Shown here: piece by piece, positions 12,600 to 24,779 of the stretch
Numbering within the stretch: position 1 is the stretch's first letter
How the letters are laid out: each line of letters starts with the position of its first letter
DNA from: Gossypium raimondii
Lineage: Eukaryota > Streptophyta > Magnoliopsida > Malvales > Malvaceae
Length of the DNA: 64,000 nt
NCBI RefSeq assembly: GCF_025698545.1
Contig: NC_068570.1
Coordinates: 54,579,924-54,643,923, forward strand
Direction: 5' to 3'
Notes under the pieces: generated by a model
Told to the model about the DNA's origin: nothing
Databases searched by the model: none
Seen by the model: the letters and a program-made list of their open reading frames with translations, nothing else
Made by a program: the position numbers and the translations under genes

Positions 12600-12893
12600 G
12601 GGTTTTTTACCCAAATATATTAAAAAAATTAAATACCTAAATAGGTTCTCAGCTAGATTAATTACCGAAATAGTACGTTTACTTTAATCGCGCCTATCTG
12701 ACAGGTGCGAATCAATTTTTTATATTAAAAAATATTTTTTGTTTAAATAAAATATTAATTTTTTATTTTTATTAAAAATATTTAAATATATATACAGGTA
12801 AAAATACGGTCAACGGGTTAAAATACGGGTAAAAAACGAGTCGCGCCTGTCAGATAGGCGCAACTAATCGAGCCTGACAGGTAGGCGCGAATG
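12600..12893 (+). repeat. Left terminal inverted repeat of the PMD element
   Basis: Contains GGGTTTTTTACCC, an AT-rich spacer and two clusters of the palindromic module GCGCCTGTCAGATAGGCGC. Complementary to 15838-16139 with diverged length in the inner part. Confidence 0.75.
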
Positions 12894-12940
12894 GTCTGTT
12901 GCATGCCCCCTCCCCCGCTGCTAGCAGCTGTTGCTGCACC

Positions 12941-13003
12941 ATGCTGTTGTTGTCCTTTCAATGCTGTTGTTGTCCCTTCAATGTTGCTGCTGTCCCTTCA
13001 ATG
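12941..13003 (+). repeat. Three tandem 21-bp units
   Basis: Three near-identical copies of ATGCTGTTGTTGTCCCTTCA lie just inside the left arm of the PMD element, probably in its leader. Confidence 0.8.
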
Positions 13004-13869
13004 GGAAAAAGTTGCAAATGGGGGACCTTATAAGCATGGTCCCCCAAACCCCATCCACTGGAAGAGAGAAAGAAAAGAGAGAAAGGAGAAGAAGAGAAGA
13101 AGAAGAAGAAAAAGAAGAAAGAAAGAAAAAAGGTAATGTATTATTTTAGTAAATAATTTTGTTTATAATTTAAAGAGTTTAATTAAAAAATGATTGTAGA
13201 AATATTGAAGAATATAAATCAATTGTTAACATACCAATACTTAACAACTTAAAAAATTAAAAATTGATAATAATACATTAATAGTATCAATTAAAAGCGT
13301 TTCCTAAAACTCATAATTAAGATTCTTATTTTGAGCAATGAGAGTAGAGTTTTGGCTGTGTGAAAAAATATGGGATATGGATATTTTATATAATGTAATT
13401 TTATTTGATTTTATTTATTTATTTAAAATTTTTATTGATTTATTAAAATGTTGATTAAATTTGTTGTTATATAATTTTATTGGTTGTTTGAAATAAACTA
13501 CTGGGTATGTATCTATTTCTATTTTTATTTTTTAATTAGTATGTTTTATGTTTAGATAGTTTATATTAATTTTAATTATATTATTATTGTAATCTAACAT
13601 AAATTTTTTATTGTAGGTAAATTATGGGAAATTATTAGACATTTATCATGTTTTGTTTCGAAATTTGAAATAATTTTTGTATTTTTAAAACAAATTAAAT
13701 GAATTCATTTTTTAATTCTGATTTGCAACAAATAGGTTCTTTGATTAATAATAATAATCACATATCAAGTACTATTAAAAAGATGATAATAAAATTTTTA
13801 TTTGATACTCATGTTATTTGCTGAATTAAATTATATTGTATTAACTATTTTGTTAATTTAATAATGTCA

Positions 13870-15719
13870 GGGTCCGTACCGCGTATTGAGGGGCCATGTT
13901 AATAGTGTAGGGTTTCTGCTAGATGAACACCTAATACCATACTTAGAGTTAGCCGGGTTCAGACCAGCGGCATTGATCCGGACTTTTGATCTACGATACG
14001 ACTTGATTTTTGCTTTAGTCGAGCGATGGCGTCCGGAGACCCACACATTTCATTTGTCGTGCGGGGAGTGTACCGTCACTCTAGAGGATGTTGCACTTTA
14101 GCTCGAGCTTCCCATCGACAGGAATGCGGTCACAGGCGTAAGCTCAACCTCTAGGTCGGCGTAAGCTCAATCTCTAGGTCGGCTACCTTTTGCTATGAAT
14201 TACTTGGACGCTCGCCAAGTGAGGGGAAATTTACCAGTTTGAGATTTTCATGGCTAAAGGCCAATTTTGAGCATTTGCCGAGTACTGCCAATGAATGGGA
14301 GGTGATGCAGGCCGTTCGAGCTTACATTATGCACCTTATAGGGGGTGTACTCATGCTGGATTCAAACGGCAGTACAACCCACTTGATGTACTTACCCCTA
14401 TTATCCAATTTGCATAACACCGTTCATACAGTTGGGGGTCCGCAATTTTAGCCATGCTGTATCGCGAACTTTATCGGACGACAGATCCTTCTACGATGGA
14501 CATAGGCGGATGCCTCATACTGCTGCAGTCGTGGGCACTTTACTGGATGCCATTCTTGGCATCCATTAGTCACCAATCATATATATTTTCACTCATTAAT
14601 AGGTGATGAATTTTTACTCGTTATAAGAACTAGTTGACTTTTTTTCAGATTATATTGTTCTAACAATTTGTTTTCGTAGATGGAGTACTAATCCGAGTAC
14701 CGGGAGGTCATACACGGTTCCAGTATACCGTCTGATGATTGTGAATCATGCAGGAGAGGGGGTAAGTTTTTCCAATATAAACTTAATTTTATTATTTTAT
14801 CTCACTCAACTCATGTTAATATAACAATGTTATTAACTGTGCAGTTCATTTGGATGCCGTATTCTGTTCCAGAAATTATGGCGGTTATTCCCTCATCTGC
14901 CCACGTCCATTCAAACCTATGGTGCATTAATGCACCCGTTATCAATTTTCAGGTAGAGGAGTGGTATCATGGCGATCGAGTACTCCGGTAGTTCGGTTGC
15001 ATACAGTATATCTCGACACTGCCAGTACGATTGGGGAGATCCATGAGATGAGTAGGAGGGGGAGGTATGGAAATGATTGAGGAGAAGTGCATGAAGAATA
15101 TATTACTGTGTGGAACAATCGATTGGGGAGGGTACCTCAGATGGATCGTGCTTTGGATCTGTAGCCCTCGTTAGAGTACATACAGTGGTACTGTGAGATA
15201 GGGAAACCATTTTTGTTTGGTGGGCGGTCCATGGTAGTCCCTCCACATACGACACGAATTAGGCAACCCCTTCCAGATCCGCATCATGCACTAGAGCCAG
15301 AGCTGGAGCCGGAGGCAGAGACGGAACTACATTCTAGGGATAGTTTTTATCATCCAGATTTGGGGGGCGATGATTATTTCCCGGGCTCGTCAGGCCACGG
15401 ATATCATTCAGAGCTTGATATCTTCAGCCCACTACCACCTCAGTACTCCAGTCATCCTAGCTCGTATCCACCTCAGTACTCCACTCCTTCTGGCTCGTAT
15501 CCACCTCAGTACTCCACTCCTTCCGGCCGTATCCACCGCCGTACTCCGTTCCTCCCGGCTTCATCGATGACATTTGAGACATATGATTTTTCATCTATGT
15601 TTTGCACACCCCTACATACGGATGACGAGAACGTTAATCACTGTAATCGCCCGTAACGTGAACGTCGAGCTCCACAAAAATATACCCCTAGAACCACACC
15701 GTTAAACCATCAATTTTAG
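13870..15719 (+). pseudogene. Degenerate plant mobile domain (MAIN-like) gene
   Basis: Pieces of a PMD protein appear in order. VLRGHVNSVGFLLDEHLIPYLELAGF begins after an AG acceptor near 13870. RFSWLKANFEHLPSTANEWEVMQAVRAYIMHLIGG is at 14239 on. LLQSWALYWMPFL follows near 14520. RWSTNPSTGRSYTVPVYRL and FIWMPYSVPEIMAVIP continue after apparent introns. The C-terminal tail has 33-bp PPQYSTPSGSY-type repeats. The frame is broken by stops at 14099-14101, 14989-14991, 15162-15164 and 15654-15656, and by a tandem duplication near 14139-14182. PMD proteins relate to MAINTENANCE OF MERISTEMS in silencing and meristem maintenance, and many copies travel on transposons. This copy cannot make a full protein. 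Confidence 0.85.
14139..14182 (+). repeat. Tandem duplication in the PMD pseudogene
   Basis: GCGTAAGCTCAACCTCTAGG is repeated at once as GCGTAAGCTCAATCTCTAGG, with a unit of about 23 bp. It lies at or near the point where the reading frame is lost. Confidence 0.8.
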
Positions 15720-15837
15720 GGGAAAAATTGATTGACTATCAATATAAATAACTTCATATTTATGTAATGAATATAGTTGATTGACTATCAACATACAATA
15801 TCGGATGGGGAAAAAATTAAGCAGCAGTGGACCCCAC

Positions 15838-16139
15838 CATTCGCGCCTCTGAGTTAGGCACAACTACTCGTGCCTGTCAGATAGGCTCAACTAGTCGCGC
15901 CTCTGAGATAGGCTCAACTAGTCAACTTGTATTTCGTATTTATATCCGGGTTATATATTGATTTGGGAAAAAAATTAATAATATTTTATTTAAACAAAAA
16001 AATATTTTTTAATATAAAAAATTAATTCGCGCCTGTCAAATAAGCTCGATTAAAGTAAACGTACCATTTTAGTAATTAATCTAGCTAACAACCTATTTAG
16101 GTATTTAATTTTTTAAAAATATATTTGGGTAAAAAACCA
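15838..16139 (-). repeat. Right terminal inverted repeat of the PMD element
   Basis: Complement of 12600-12893. It carries three to four GCGCCT-CTGAGATAGGC modules, then the AT-rich arm and terminal GGGTAAAAAACC. The presumed terminal C at 16139 has become A. Confidence 0.75.
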
Positions 16140-17390
16140 AAAAAAAAAAAAACTATTGCTCACTCTCTCTTTTTTATTTTATTTTATTTTAAGTTTTAAT
16201 TTTTAAAATTATGCTGCAACATTCTACTCTTCTCTAAAATTTTCATTTTAAATTATGTTACATAAGATTTTACATGCCATTTAATGATTACATTAATGGC
16301 TTCAATAATGAAAGGACCTGATTGATACTAAATTAAAAGTTTAGAGATATATTTAGAATATTTTAAAATTTAGGACCAAATTAAAATGAGGTCATAGTTG
16401 TAAGATGTGTGGAGCAATTAACTCGAATAAATTCCCAATCAATCAATTTGTCCCTACGTTCCCACTAACAAACAGAATCACTCATATACCCACGCTTTAC
16501 AATCGCGCGTTATTCCACGCAAAATGCACCCAACATTTCTAACAATTTGCACGTAGTGCTTTGTTTTTTCATTGGTTTTTAGTTCCGGCCTATGTATATG
16601 TTATGAATTAGTTTTGTTTGGGCATATTTTATAAAATTTTAAGTTATTAATAGTAAAATTATATTTTATTTCCTTTAAAAATGATAAAAATTTAATTTAA
16701 TTATTTAAAATTATAAAGATATATGCTATTAAAATAATAAAATTGAATTTTACTATTGTAAAAATATACGATTTAATTTTGACTCCAAAAATTTTGTTGA
16801 CGCCCATGAGTGTAGTGTATTTATAACAGTGAAACTTGGAAAAATTATAATTCAACTTGATTTGGCTAGAATAACAATATAATAATTAAAAATTATTTAA
16901 ATTTAATTATAAAATATAAATATTATTATAAATTAATATTTTATTTTAAATTCACAAGTTAAGCTGAAAAATAGTTCTAAAAGAAATTTTGGATTCACGA
17001 CTCGGTGGCTTGTCTCATGTTGAATGTATTTTAGCTTATATTATAGGAATAATATTTGGTGAATTGTCAATAGAATTTTAAACTATACAAACAAGATTAG
17101 GAGATGGACAAACACCGTATAAAAATATAATAAAATATTAAAAATGAATATAAGGAGAAACACATTAATTTTTTCAAATTAGTTGACGTAAGAAATACTA
17201 ACCCTATATTATAAATGTTTTAAAAGATTCTTATACTTGTGTTTGATGCTTTTTTTAAATATACACGTGTTAATGTAATTTTTGTATAATAATTATTTTT
17301 CTAATTTTAATGTTTGATCATGTCTAATTTAGTAATTTCAAATTCATCGTGTATCCACGCGCTAGAACGCGAGTCCGAATCTCATTTCCC
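16140..17390. other. Intergenic DNA upstream of FKBP20-1
   Basis: AT-rich, with no supported gene or bounded repeat. It should contain the FKBP20-1 promoter toward its right end; I could not single out a convincing TATA box. Confidence 0.5.
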
Positions 17391-17478
17391 TTCTCATTTT
17401 CGAAATTCCAGCTTTAATTTTTATTTTCCTTTTATCTATTCAGCCGAACCCTAAAGAAAACCCCTCTTTGACAGCTTT

Positions 17479-17587
17479 ATGGCCACCAGAATCGACGGCG
17501 ATTCCTCCCGAAAAATCATCCCCGACCCGACCCGAATAACCAATCCCTCGATAACTCTTCGGATCCTCAATCCTTGCTCCATTCCAG
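17479..17587 (+). promoter_or_regulatory. Upstream ORF in the FKBP20-1 leader
   Basis: An ATG at 17479 opens a short frame (MATRIDGDSSRK...). After splicing of the leader intron (donor GTGAG at 17588, acceptor AG at 18279-18280) it reaches a stop within three codons of exon 2, ahead of the main start. It would encode about 38 residues and might lower translation of the main frame. Splicing and translation are inferred. Confidence 0.4.
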
Positions 17588-18301
17588 GTGAGTTAAGGAA
17601 CTCTTTTTATATTTTATTTTATGATCTTTTTACCTAGGGTTTTAAGCCACTGTAGTTTTAAAATTGAAATTAGAGTGGAAGGGAAGTTAATGAATTTGGC
17701 TATTTTGGGAGGTGTTTGCTTTTTAAATTACAATTTCTTGAGAGAAAAGAACCAAATTATGTAACTAGTTGACATTTCCCATTCGGGGAAATTGATGTGA
17801 AAAATGGTGGAAGAAATTAGGGCTGTGAATTCAGGGTTTTATGTATTTATCCCTAATATTGAGAGAAAGTTGCGAGGAAATTAGTGAAATTGGTATGTTT
17901 CTTTCTTCTGCCTTCTTTAAATTTTTGTTGATTTTGATGTTAAAATCAAGGTACCATGGTGGCATTATGATCCATATAATTGACTCTGCACTGCGTGAAA
18001 AGGGCAAATTTTCTTTCTTTTTGTTTATAAAGATGTAGGAATGATGAAATTCTTGTCCGTTGATTGGGCGTTTTAATGGATTTGAGTGGTGTTTACCTTG
18101 TATTCTTATTTGTAGGACAATAACATTTACTCATAGTTGAATTGTTTCTAAAGGTTCATCATCCGGTTCTCTGCTCACGGGATTGTTTTTATTGTCCATG
18201 GATCACTGAAATGATTGTTTAATCCTTTTAGTTTCAAAAAGTTTGATTTTGTTTTACTCTTGTTTCTCTTACGTGATCAGGTTTTTAAAAGTCTAAGCGT
18301 A

Positions 18302-19741
18302 ATGGATGATGTAACTGATTTGACTGGTGATGGAGGTGTTATTAAGAAGATCGTAACAAGAGCCAAAGCGGGTGCGCTCGCCCCTTCCGAGGATCTTCCG
18401 ATGGTTGATGGTATGCACTTGTTGCTCGCATGAAGTTTACAGTTGGTTTCTACGATGAGTGATATTTTATTCATCCATTCATATATAAACCTTTGCTGAA
18501 TTTCACCAGGAATGATAACGTGTTTGGTCAGCTTGAAATTTCGTTTTCTTTTCTCTTTATATATTTCTGCAGTCCATACTCCAAATATATAAATTAGCAT
18601 TCCCACAAGATTCTGGATTTGTAAAATTTGCTTCTTTGTTGTTTGGACAGTTCATTATGAAGGTACCCTAGCTGAAACTGGTGAAGTTTTTGATACAACA
18701 CATGAAGATAACTCTGTTTTCTCCTTTGAGCTTGGAAAGGGCACGGTTATTCAGGCTTGGGACATTGCTTTAAAAACTATGAAGGTCAAAATATAATGTC
18801 TCTATGTCGTTTTTAAGTTATTTAGGCTTCTCTGACATATCTTTTTTTTTCCCTTTTCGGCAGGTTGGTGAAGTTGCGAAAATAACTTGCAAGCCAGAGT
18901 ATGCCTATGGTGCTGCCGGATCTCCCCCCGATATCCCACCCAAGTACTTGATTCTTATTTTCATCTTTTATTGTTATTATAATGCAATTGGCTTGTCAAT
19001 GGCTATGATGGCCGAAATATGAGATATTGAATTAGCACTATATTTTGTTTACGGATACAGTTAGGACCTATTTTGTTCAGATTCAAACTCTTCTTTTCTT
19101 GAAGTACCGGTGTCTGATATCTGCATCTAATGCATATCCGGGCATGGTATGGGATATAACCGTTTAAGGGCCCTCAAAATACATGAAAAAAACGTAGAAG
19201 AAAAACTTGAACATACCTGTTTCAGAACATATCTGCATCCTATTTCCACCTGAGTCCGAGTATAATACTCAGGATGATTGTGATTTGCTAGGGTATTTAA
19301 CCCAGTAATCGGGTCATTTGTATTTCTCTAATTTCCTATGAATGAATGTGATTTCATATTTTGTATACAGTGCTACCCTTATCTTCGAGGTGGAGTTACT
19401 GTCCTGCAGGCCACGCAAAGGTTCCAGTCTCGGTAGTGCTTCGGCAGAGAGAGCTAGGCTAGAGTAAGTCACATTTCTTTTCCCGCACCTTATTCTGCTC
19501 GTATTCTTGCATAACTCTCATTGCATAGATCTTGTCTAATACATGGAACAATAAGAACTTTGTTTTAACATACGTTAAACTTAAAATCAGGGAGCTGAAG
19601 AAGCAGAGGGAAATTGCTGCTTCGGTGAAGGAGGAAGAGAAAAAGAAGAGAGAAGAAGCGAAAGCTGCCGCAGCTGCTCGTATTCAAGCCAAGTTGGAGG
19701 CCAAGAAAGGTCAAGGAAAAGGTAAAGGCAAAGGCAAATAG
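18302..19741 (+). CDS. FKBP20-1: FKBP-type peptidyl-prolyl cis-trans isomerase FKBP20-1
   Basis: Five coding exons (18302-18410, 18651-18784, 18864-18943, 19371-19463, 19591-19741) join to 188 residues. [18 protein letters not shown] leads into a single FKBP domain: [71 protein letters not shown]. The tail is Lys/Glu-rich and ends in KGKGKGKGK. Order and tail match Arabidopsis FKBP20-1, a small nuclear-type immunophilin. The enzyme family isomerises X-Pro bonds and binds FK506-like ligands; the cellular target is not evident here. A non-coding first exon (to 17587) precedes a leader intron. The start is the first in-frame ATG of exon 2 and matches the family N-terminus. Confidence 0.95.
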
Positions 19742-20377
19742 TTAAAGAAGGATTTTCTATTAGATATAGACTGAAAAAAAAACAAATGTTAAACTGATAA
19801 AGTTTCATGTCAGCCATTTTAATGGTGATATTGCTTACTGTTAATGTTGGAAAATGGTCACTATAACCCTCTTGTTTCTGGTGCTTAGCTACTATGTTAA
19901 TTAGAGCTCTTCCAGAAATTAGTTAGTCGATTAGACGTATACTTGGTAATCTTAGACACGATATGAAAACACGACCATGAGCATGACTAGTTTGGCAAAC
20001 ACGTTAACACATTTTTAATACATACATTGTATTTCTATTTAGGGTTTTTACACATTCTTGATAATGTTATACGATGTGAAAACTCGAGCACTAGCATGAC
20101 ATCGACACAAACATAATAAATGCATTTAATAAAAGCTCTAATTTCAGAATTTTTAACAAGTTTTCATAAAATCAAAATATGGATTATAAATGTTTTAATA
20201 TAATTAATATTACAATGAAAAATTAAGTACCAATATGGTCGTACGATCAACGGTCCATCTTTATTTATAAAGATGGGCCCTGCCCTGATTGGACTATGTT
20301 GGCTTCATTCTGAACTTCAAAAAATGTCTCTTCCATTTTAATCCTTTGGTGGGATCCTTTTTTTTAAAGGCCCATCT
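19742..20377. other. Region between convergent FKBP20-1 and protease genes
   Basis: Holds the two convergent 3' UTRs. No ORF or repeat is supported. Confidence 0.6.
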
Positions 20378-21694
20378 CTAGTTGTTGACCGGCAATATAC
20401 ACCTGATCTCTGCAAATCCAACCCTTGATTTCACCAAATCAAATTCCATCCACACATTTTGTTGATGATGATGGCCAATCACGAACGCTTCAATACCTAA
20501 TAGATCAGAGTTCCCAAATGTGAAGCAATACACTGAATCACTCCCCTTATTCAGCTCGGGTACTTGATATAATAGCCTCTCGCCCGATACGCTCATCTCG
20601 GCTCCTTGAAACATCAAACTAACTCGTGGTAAATCCGAAAAAATCGTACCGGGTGACTCGTCAACTTGGTAACATAAGTCCATTGGTTCTTGGAAAACAA
20701 AGTTCGGATCCTCAAAAACTCGTAAAACCTCTCTTGTTTGTTGCAAAAACTCGTTTCTTAACGAAGTATAAACCGGACCCATTAAGAAAGTAAATTGGGT
20801 GCCCGAATCAACCATTGTTTGACCCGCACCCGTGTGATCCGGTAAAAAAGCGGATCTTGGTAGGTCCAATATTTTGTTCCCAACTTTAATACCTTCTAAT
20901 TGCACCGTATATGCAACCCGATCAAAATATGGCAATGGATCGGATATTTGAATCAAAGGAGTATAATTTAACGTTTTAAGCCACGAGAATCTCGTATCGC
21001 CGAGAAGTAAAACACCAGACGAGTCAAAACCCGATATACAGTACGAGAATTTGGGAAAACCCATTTGACTCACGAATGATAAGGACCCACGGTTCATGCC
21101 CATTAACCCGGTTGCTTTCGAATCTTCATCTGAATTCGAGCTAAAACCTGAGTCCATACACCCGAATAAAAACCCGGGTCGGACGGAGGACCCGATTACA
21201 AAATTCTCATACGCGAGAGTTCCCTCAATTGAGGAAGCGTCGGCATAAGAGACAGCCACGTGGCACAGCTTATTATTCGGTTCGCAGGAAGCGGGTACGA
21301 GTAAGTCTCGGGTACGGGTTTTACAAATGGGTGAAGCGCAAGGGATGTGAATGTAAGACTTGGAAAGTTCAGGGGTAAAAACGGAATTTAAGTCGGGGGT
21401 TTTTTTGCAGTGAAGCCATGAGAGTTCACTCCCAGTGTCGAGGACCATAGTGACATTTTGTGGCGGCGAGCCGACGGATAAAGAAACTGTTAAAGTAACG
21501 TTATGGTGGAAGCCAAGCTTGTTGGTGGCGGCGGCGGAGGAAAGTTTAGAGTTACGGGCAAAGGTAAGTGGGGGTCGACCAAGGGTTGTTTTGAGAGGTA
21601 AAAAGAGTGTTGTTTGTTTGGAAGGAAAAGAAAATTTTTGATGGAAAACAAGGAGGAAAATTGTCAAATGAAGCAGAAAATGAAAAGAAGACAT
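20378..21694 (-). CDS. Pepsin-like aspartic protease, PCS1 type
   Basis: Intronless, 438 residues. The hydrophobic N-terminus (FHFLLHLTIFLLVF) is a probable signal peptide. The first catalytic motif is VLDTGSELSWL (Asp86) and the second MVDSGTQFTFL (Asp296). The flap region is VSYADASSIEGTLAYENF, and Cys pairs are spaced as in atypical plant A1B proteases. There is no plant-specific insert. DTGSELSWLHC and VDSGTQFTFLMGPVYTSLRNEF closely recall Arabidopsis PCS1 (PROMOTION OF CELL SURVIVAL 1), an ER-retained protease needed for gametophyte and embryo cell survival. Potential N-glycosylation sites occur at NVT. Whether this is the orthologue or a close homologue would need a tree. Confidence 0.92.
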   Translation of the reverse strand: MSSFHFLLHLTIFLLVFHQKFSFPSKQTTLFLPLKTTLGRPPLTFARNSKLSSAAATNKLGFHHNVTLTVSLSVGSPPQNVTMVLDTGSELSWLHCKKTPDLNSVFTPELSKSYIHIPCASPICKTRTRDLLVPASCEPNNKLCHVAVSYADASSIEGTLAYENFVIGSSVRPGFLFGCMDSGFSSNSDEDSKATGLMGMNRGSLSFVSQMGFPKFSYCISGFDSSGVLLLGDTRFSWLKTLNYTPLIQISDPLPYFDRVAYTVQLEGIKVGNKILDLPRSAFLPDHTGAGQTMVDSGTQFTFLMGPVYTSLRNEFLQQTREVLRVFEDPNFVFQEPMDLCYQVDESPGTIFSDLPRVSLMFQGAEMSVSGERLLYQVPELNKGSDSVYCFTFGNSDLLGIEAFVIGHHHQQNVWMEFDLVKSRVGFAEIRCILPVNN

Positions 21695-21797
21695 TGATTT
21701 AGTTTTGGGAAAAGAGTGCTTTGATCTTCGGTTTTGTTTTGTACGTAAAATGTAACTGTTGTTTGAAAGTTTTTTGAGTTTCGTTTAGCTTTGGTTC

Positions 21798-21807
21798 CTT
21801 AAATAGT
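21798..21807 (-). promoter_or_regulatory. Possible TATA box of the protease gene
   Basis: CTATTTAAGG on the minus strand, about 105 bp upstream of the start codon. Supported by position and composition only. Confidence 0.35.
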
Positions 21808-24779
21808 GGTAGCAAAAATCATTATTCTTTTTTTTTTAAATTAAATAAAATAGAAAAATTGAAGGAAAAAATTGTTCTATTTATTTATATTTTTTAAAAG
21901 AAAATTCTTAAATTGGTCATACGATTTTTTTTTTGTTTTGAAACTCCAGCTATTTACACCTGTTTTTCCATTGCATCTTAAAATGTTTTAGAGCAAAAAA
22001 CACTTTTGCATCATAAGCAATAAAAAGTAATGCACTTTTATGTATAGAAAAAGTAATTTTAAAGTAAAATGATACTTTTAACTTTTATTTTTTATAATAT
22101 TTATATTGAATATACGGTTATTTTTTATTAAAGTATTTTTAATATTTAAAATATAATTTATATAGTTAAATTAAAATTTATTAACAATTCACATTAATTG
22201 CTTTAAAATATTTAAATTTATATTTCTTATATCAAAATATTAATAATATTGTTTTCTTATATTTTACTGAAATATTGTAATATTAATGAAATTTAATATT
22301 ATTTAAATATATATTTTTACTTTATAACGTCTAAAATAGACATTTTTTCTTTTCAAAACACATTTTAACAACAATACAATCCACTTAAATTTTAAACTAA
22401 AATTTTAAAAACACTTTCTCACCGCACTTCTCAAAATGTAATGAAAAACTAACCCTTAATATACATTCACGTATAGGTAAGATAATGTGGTAATATTTAT
22501 TCATGTTTGTATTTTTTCCATGTAAAGTATTTTGATAATTTTAAATAACAATTAAAATTTTTAGAATACTTTTTATGTACTTATCCATCATATTAATTTA
22601 ATTTATTCAAGTTTTTTTTGGTAAAATCTTGCAATTTGGTTTTAACCGGTTGGCACTTGGGTCGTAGAGGTCTTGACCTCTCTAAAATAAAATTTTTATT
22701 TTGATTATTTAAAATTTATGAAATTTTAAATTAATACATAGTAAAATTACACTTTGACTCTCTAAAAATGATAAAATTTTAATTTATTCCTTTAAAAATA
22801 TAAACTATTAAATGGTAAAATTATATTTTAGCTCTTATAAAATATACTATTTAATATTACCTCAAAAAAAAATCCTAGTTTCGCTTGGCGCTCTCAATCT
22901 CTCTTGTCATTTTGTCATTAGTCCTTCTGTCTTGTCGATTTAGCTGTGGATGACCTTTGGGAAAGGGCTTCATGCCTTCTTCCGATAGTGGTGCGTAAGT
23001 GGTTGTCACCCCTCGGGTTTCCCGTCATCCACTTTCCTTGCCTTCCATTTTCGTTTTTCTTTTCTTGGCATGATAATGCCACAAGTACTTGGACTCTTTG
23101 AAATTTTAGACTTGAGTCCATGTAATTCTATTTTCAAGAATACAATCTTTATATTTTTTTAAAATTTTAAATTATTATCATTATTATTATTTGTTAAATT
23201 CAAATTCATTATAACGTTATTTTTAATTACATGTTTGTCAAGTAAGTATTTTTATTTCAAAATATCAAATCAACAAATTATTTCTCAAAAAATTAATAGC
23301 ATTAACAATTGAATCTGAAAAGTAAAAGAACCAAAATTTTAAAAATTAAAATATATGAATTAAATTTTTAAATTTAAAAATACAACAACTTATAGCATAC
23401 TTTAATTATTACTATTTTTGAATCAATGCATACTTTAATCTTTTATTTGTGAAGGTTGGTGTCCTTTATCATGTTGAATATGAGGGAAATGGATTTAGGT
23501 TTTTCTTGTGTTTTTTTGAGGGTTAGATTGTTTAAGTGTATTGTATATTTTAATTAACTTTTTGGTAATATATAATTAAAATATTAATTACTCATCGAAA
23601 GTTTGAATTCAAGTAAATTTTATGGGTGAACAGACTCTTAAATTTTAATGTGTAACAAAATAAAATGTCTCGTTTAAAAATATATATAATGCTCTTCCTT
23701 CATAAAATAACAATTGTTAAAAGATAATCACATAACCCATTTTTAATTATGTTAATATTAAACTTTAAATATTTTTATTTTGAAAGGTACATTTAATTTT
23801 TTTACTAGATTATACCATTGAAAAGATTAATGTAAAAATATATTTATTAAAAATTGATGTAAAAAATAAATGAGGCTTTGGTTGAAATGTTATCTTATAT
23901 TTAAATTTTATAAGATGTATTTTTTTAGATTTTACATAATATATAAAAGAAAAAAATTTGCCCCCATGATAATGTTTGTTATTTTATAGAAGGAATGGAT
24001 TTTCGATAATTTTTCAACTGAGTTGGGACTCAATTGGTAGGTGACATAAACTCAGCCAACCTTTCAAATAATACTAGATTTTATCACACCCACGATGTGG
24101 GTGAGCAAAATATTTTATATCAAAAATATATTTTTTAAAATTATTTTAATAAATAATTATAGGTGGAGCGGCAAGAGATTTTTATTTGCATTGTTGGTCT
24201 TGTATTTGATTCCTAAATAATGTTTTCCAATTGTTTTAACTAAAATATTATATAAAAGTATGAAATAACATGAATACCTTTACAATAATAATAATTAACC
24301 TTTACAGTAAAGATGTTTTAGTAATTTCATAACTAAATTGATGATACTCATGATACCAACTCAAGAAACCATTTTGTATATAGTATAAATTATAGATATG
24401 TAATGAATTTAGAACGGTGTAAATATTAATTCTTAAACATATATTATTCAAATTCACTCCAAATTATTAGATAAGAAATTCGAATATTCAAATCAATTTT
24501 TTTTTTAATTTTTAACATTGTCCCTCAATTTTTTCAATCCAAATCTTTGTTTTGCCAACGATGACGACAATGTCAACCTTCGAACTAGTTGTAGCTTCTT
24601 CAATAATATTTCTTGATTTTACTTGTTTATTTATTTCAATCCACAATACTATGATTTTTGTCTACACTTTCGTGGTTTTGTTTTGTCTACTTTATTTTAT
24701 CTGAAAACAATGGTAATCTTAGTTTTAGTTTTAGCAAGGTTTCCAGTTTTAGATCAGTGGGTGAAAATATGGTATAGCC

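Larger units (their letters stand above)
12600..16139 (+). mobile_element. Mutator-like element carrying a plant-mobile-domain gene
   Basis: Long inverted repeats bound the element. The left end GGGTTTTTTACCCAAATATA pairs with the right end TATATTTGGGTAAAAAACC. The arms extend about 300 bp inward, both closing on CGCGCCT/AGGCGCG modules ending GCGCGAATGG (left, 12893) and its complement (right, 15838). Flanking 9-mers are A-rich (AAAAAAAAC and AAAAAAAAA), compatible with a 9-bp duplication but low in complexity. Between the arms lies a decayed PMD gene. No MURA transposase was found, so it would depend on a helper. It could also be called a PMD transposon of uncertain class. Confidence 0.8.

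Noticed and set aside
12941-13003. Possible CRISPR-like array (three short repeats)
   Set aside because: The units are directly abutting with no spacers, and this is plant nuclear DNA.
12891-13149. Two overlapping frames rich in Cys/Pro and then Lys/Arg
   Set aside because: They fall on the 21-bp tandem repeats and a purine-rich run in the PMD element leader, with no link to the PMD reading frame.
22918-23121. Short minus-strand frame in the 21.8-26.8 kb region
   Set aside because: Low-complexity, no recognisable domain, no splice partners or start context; likely chance.
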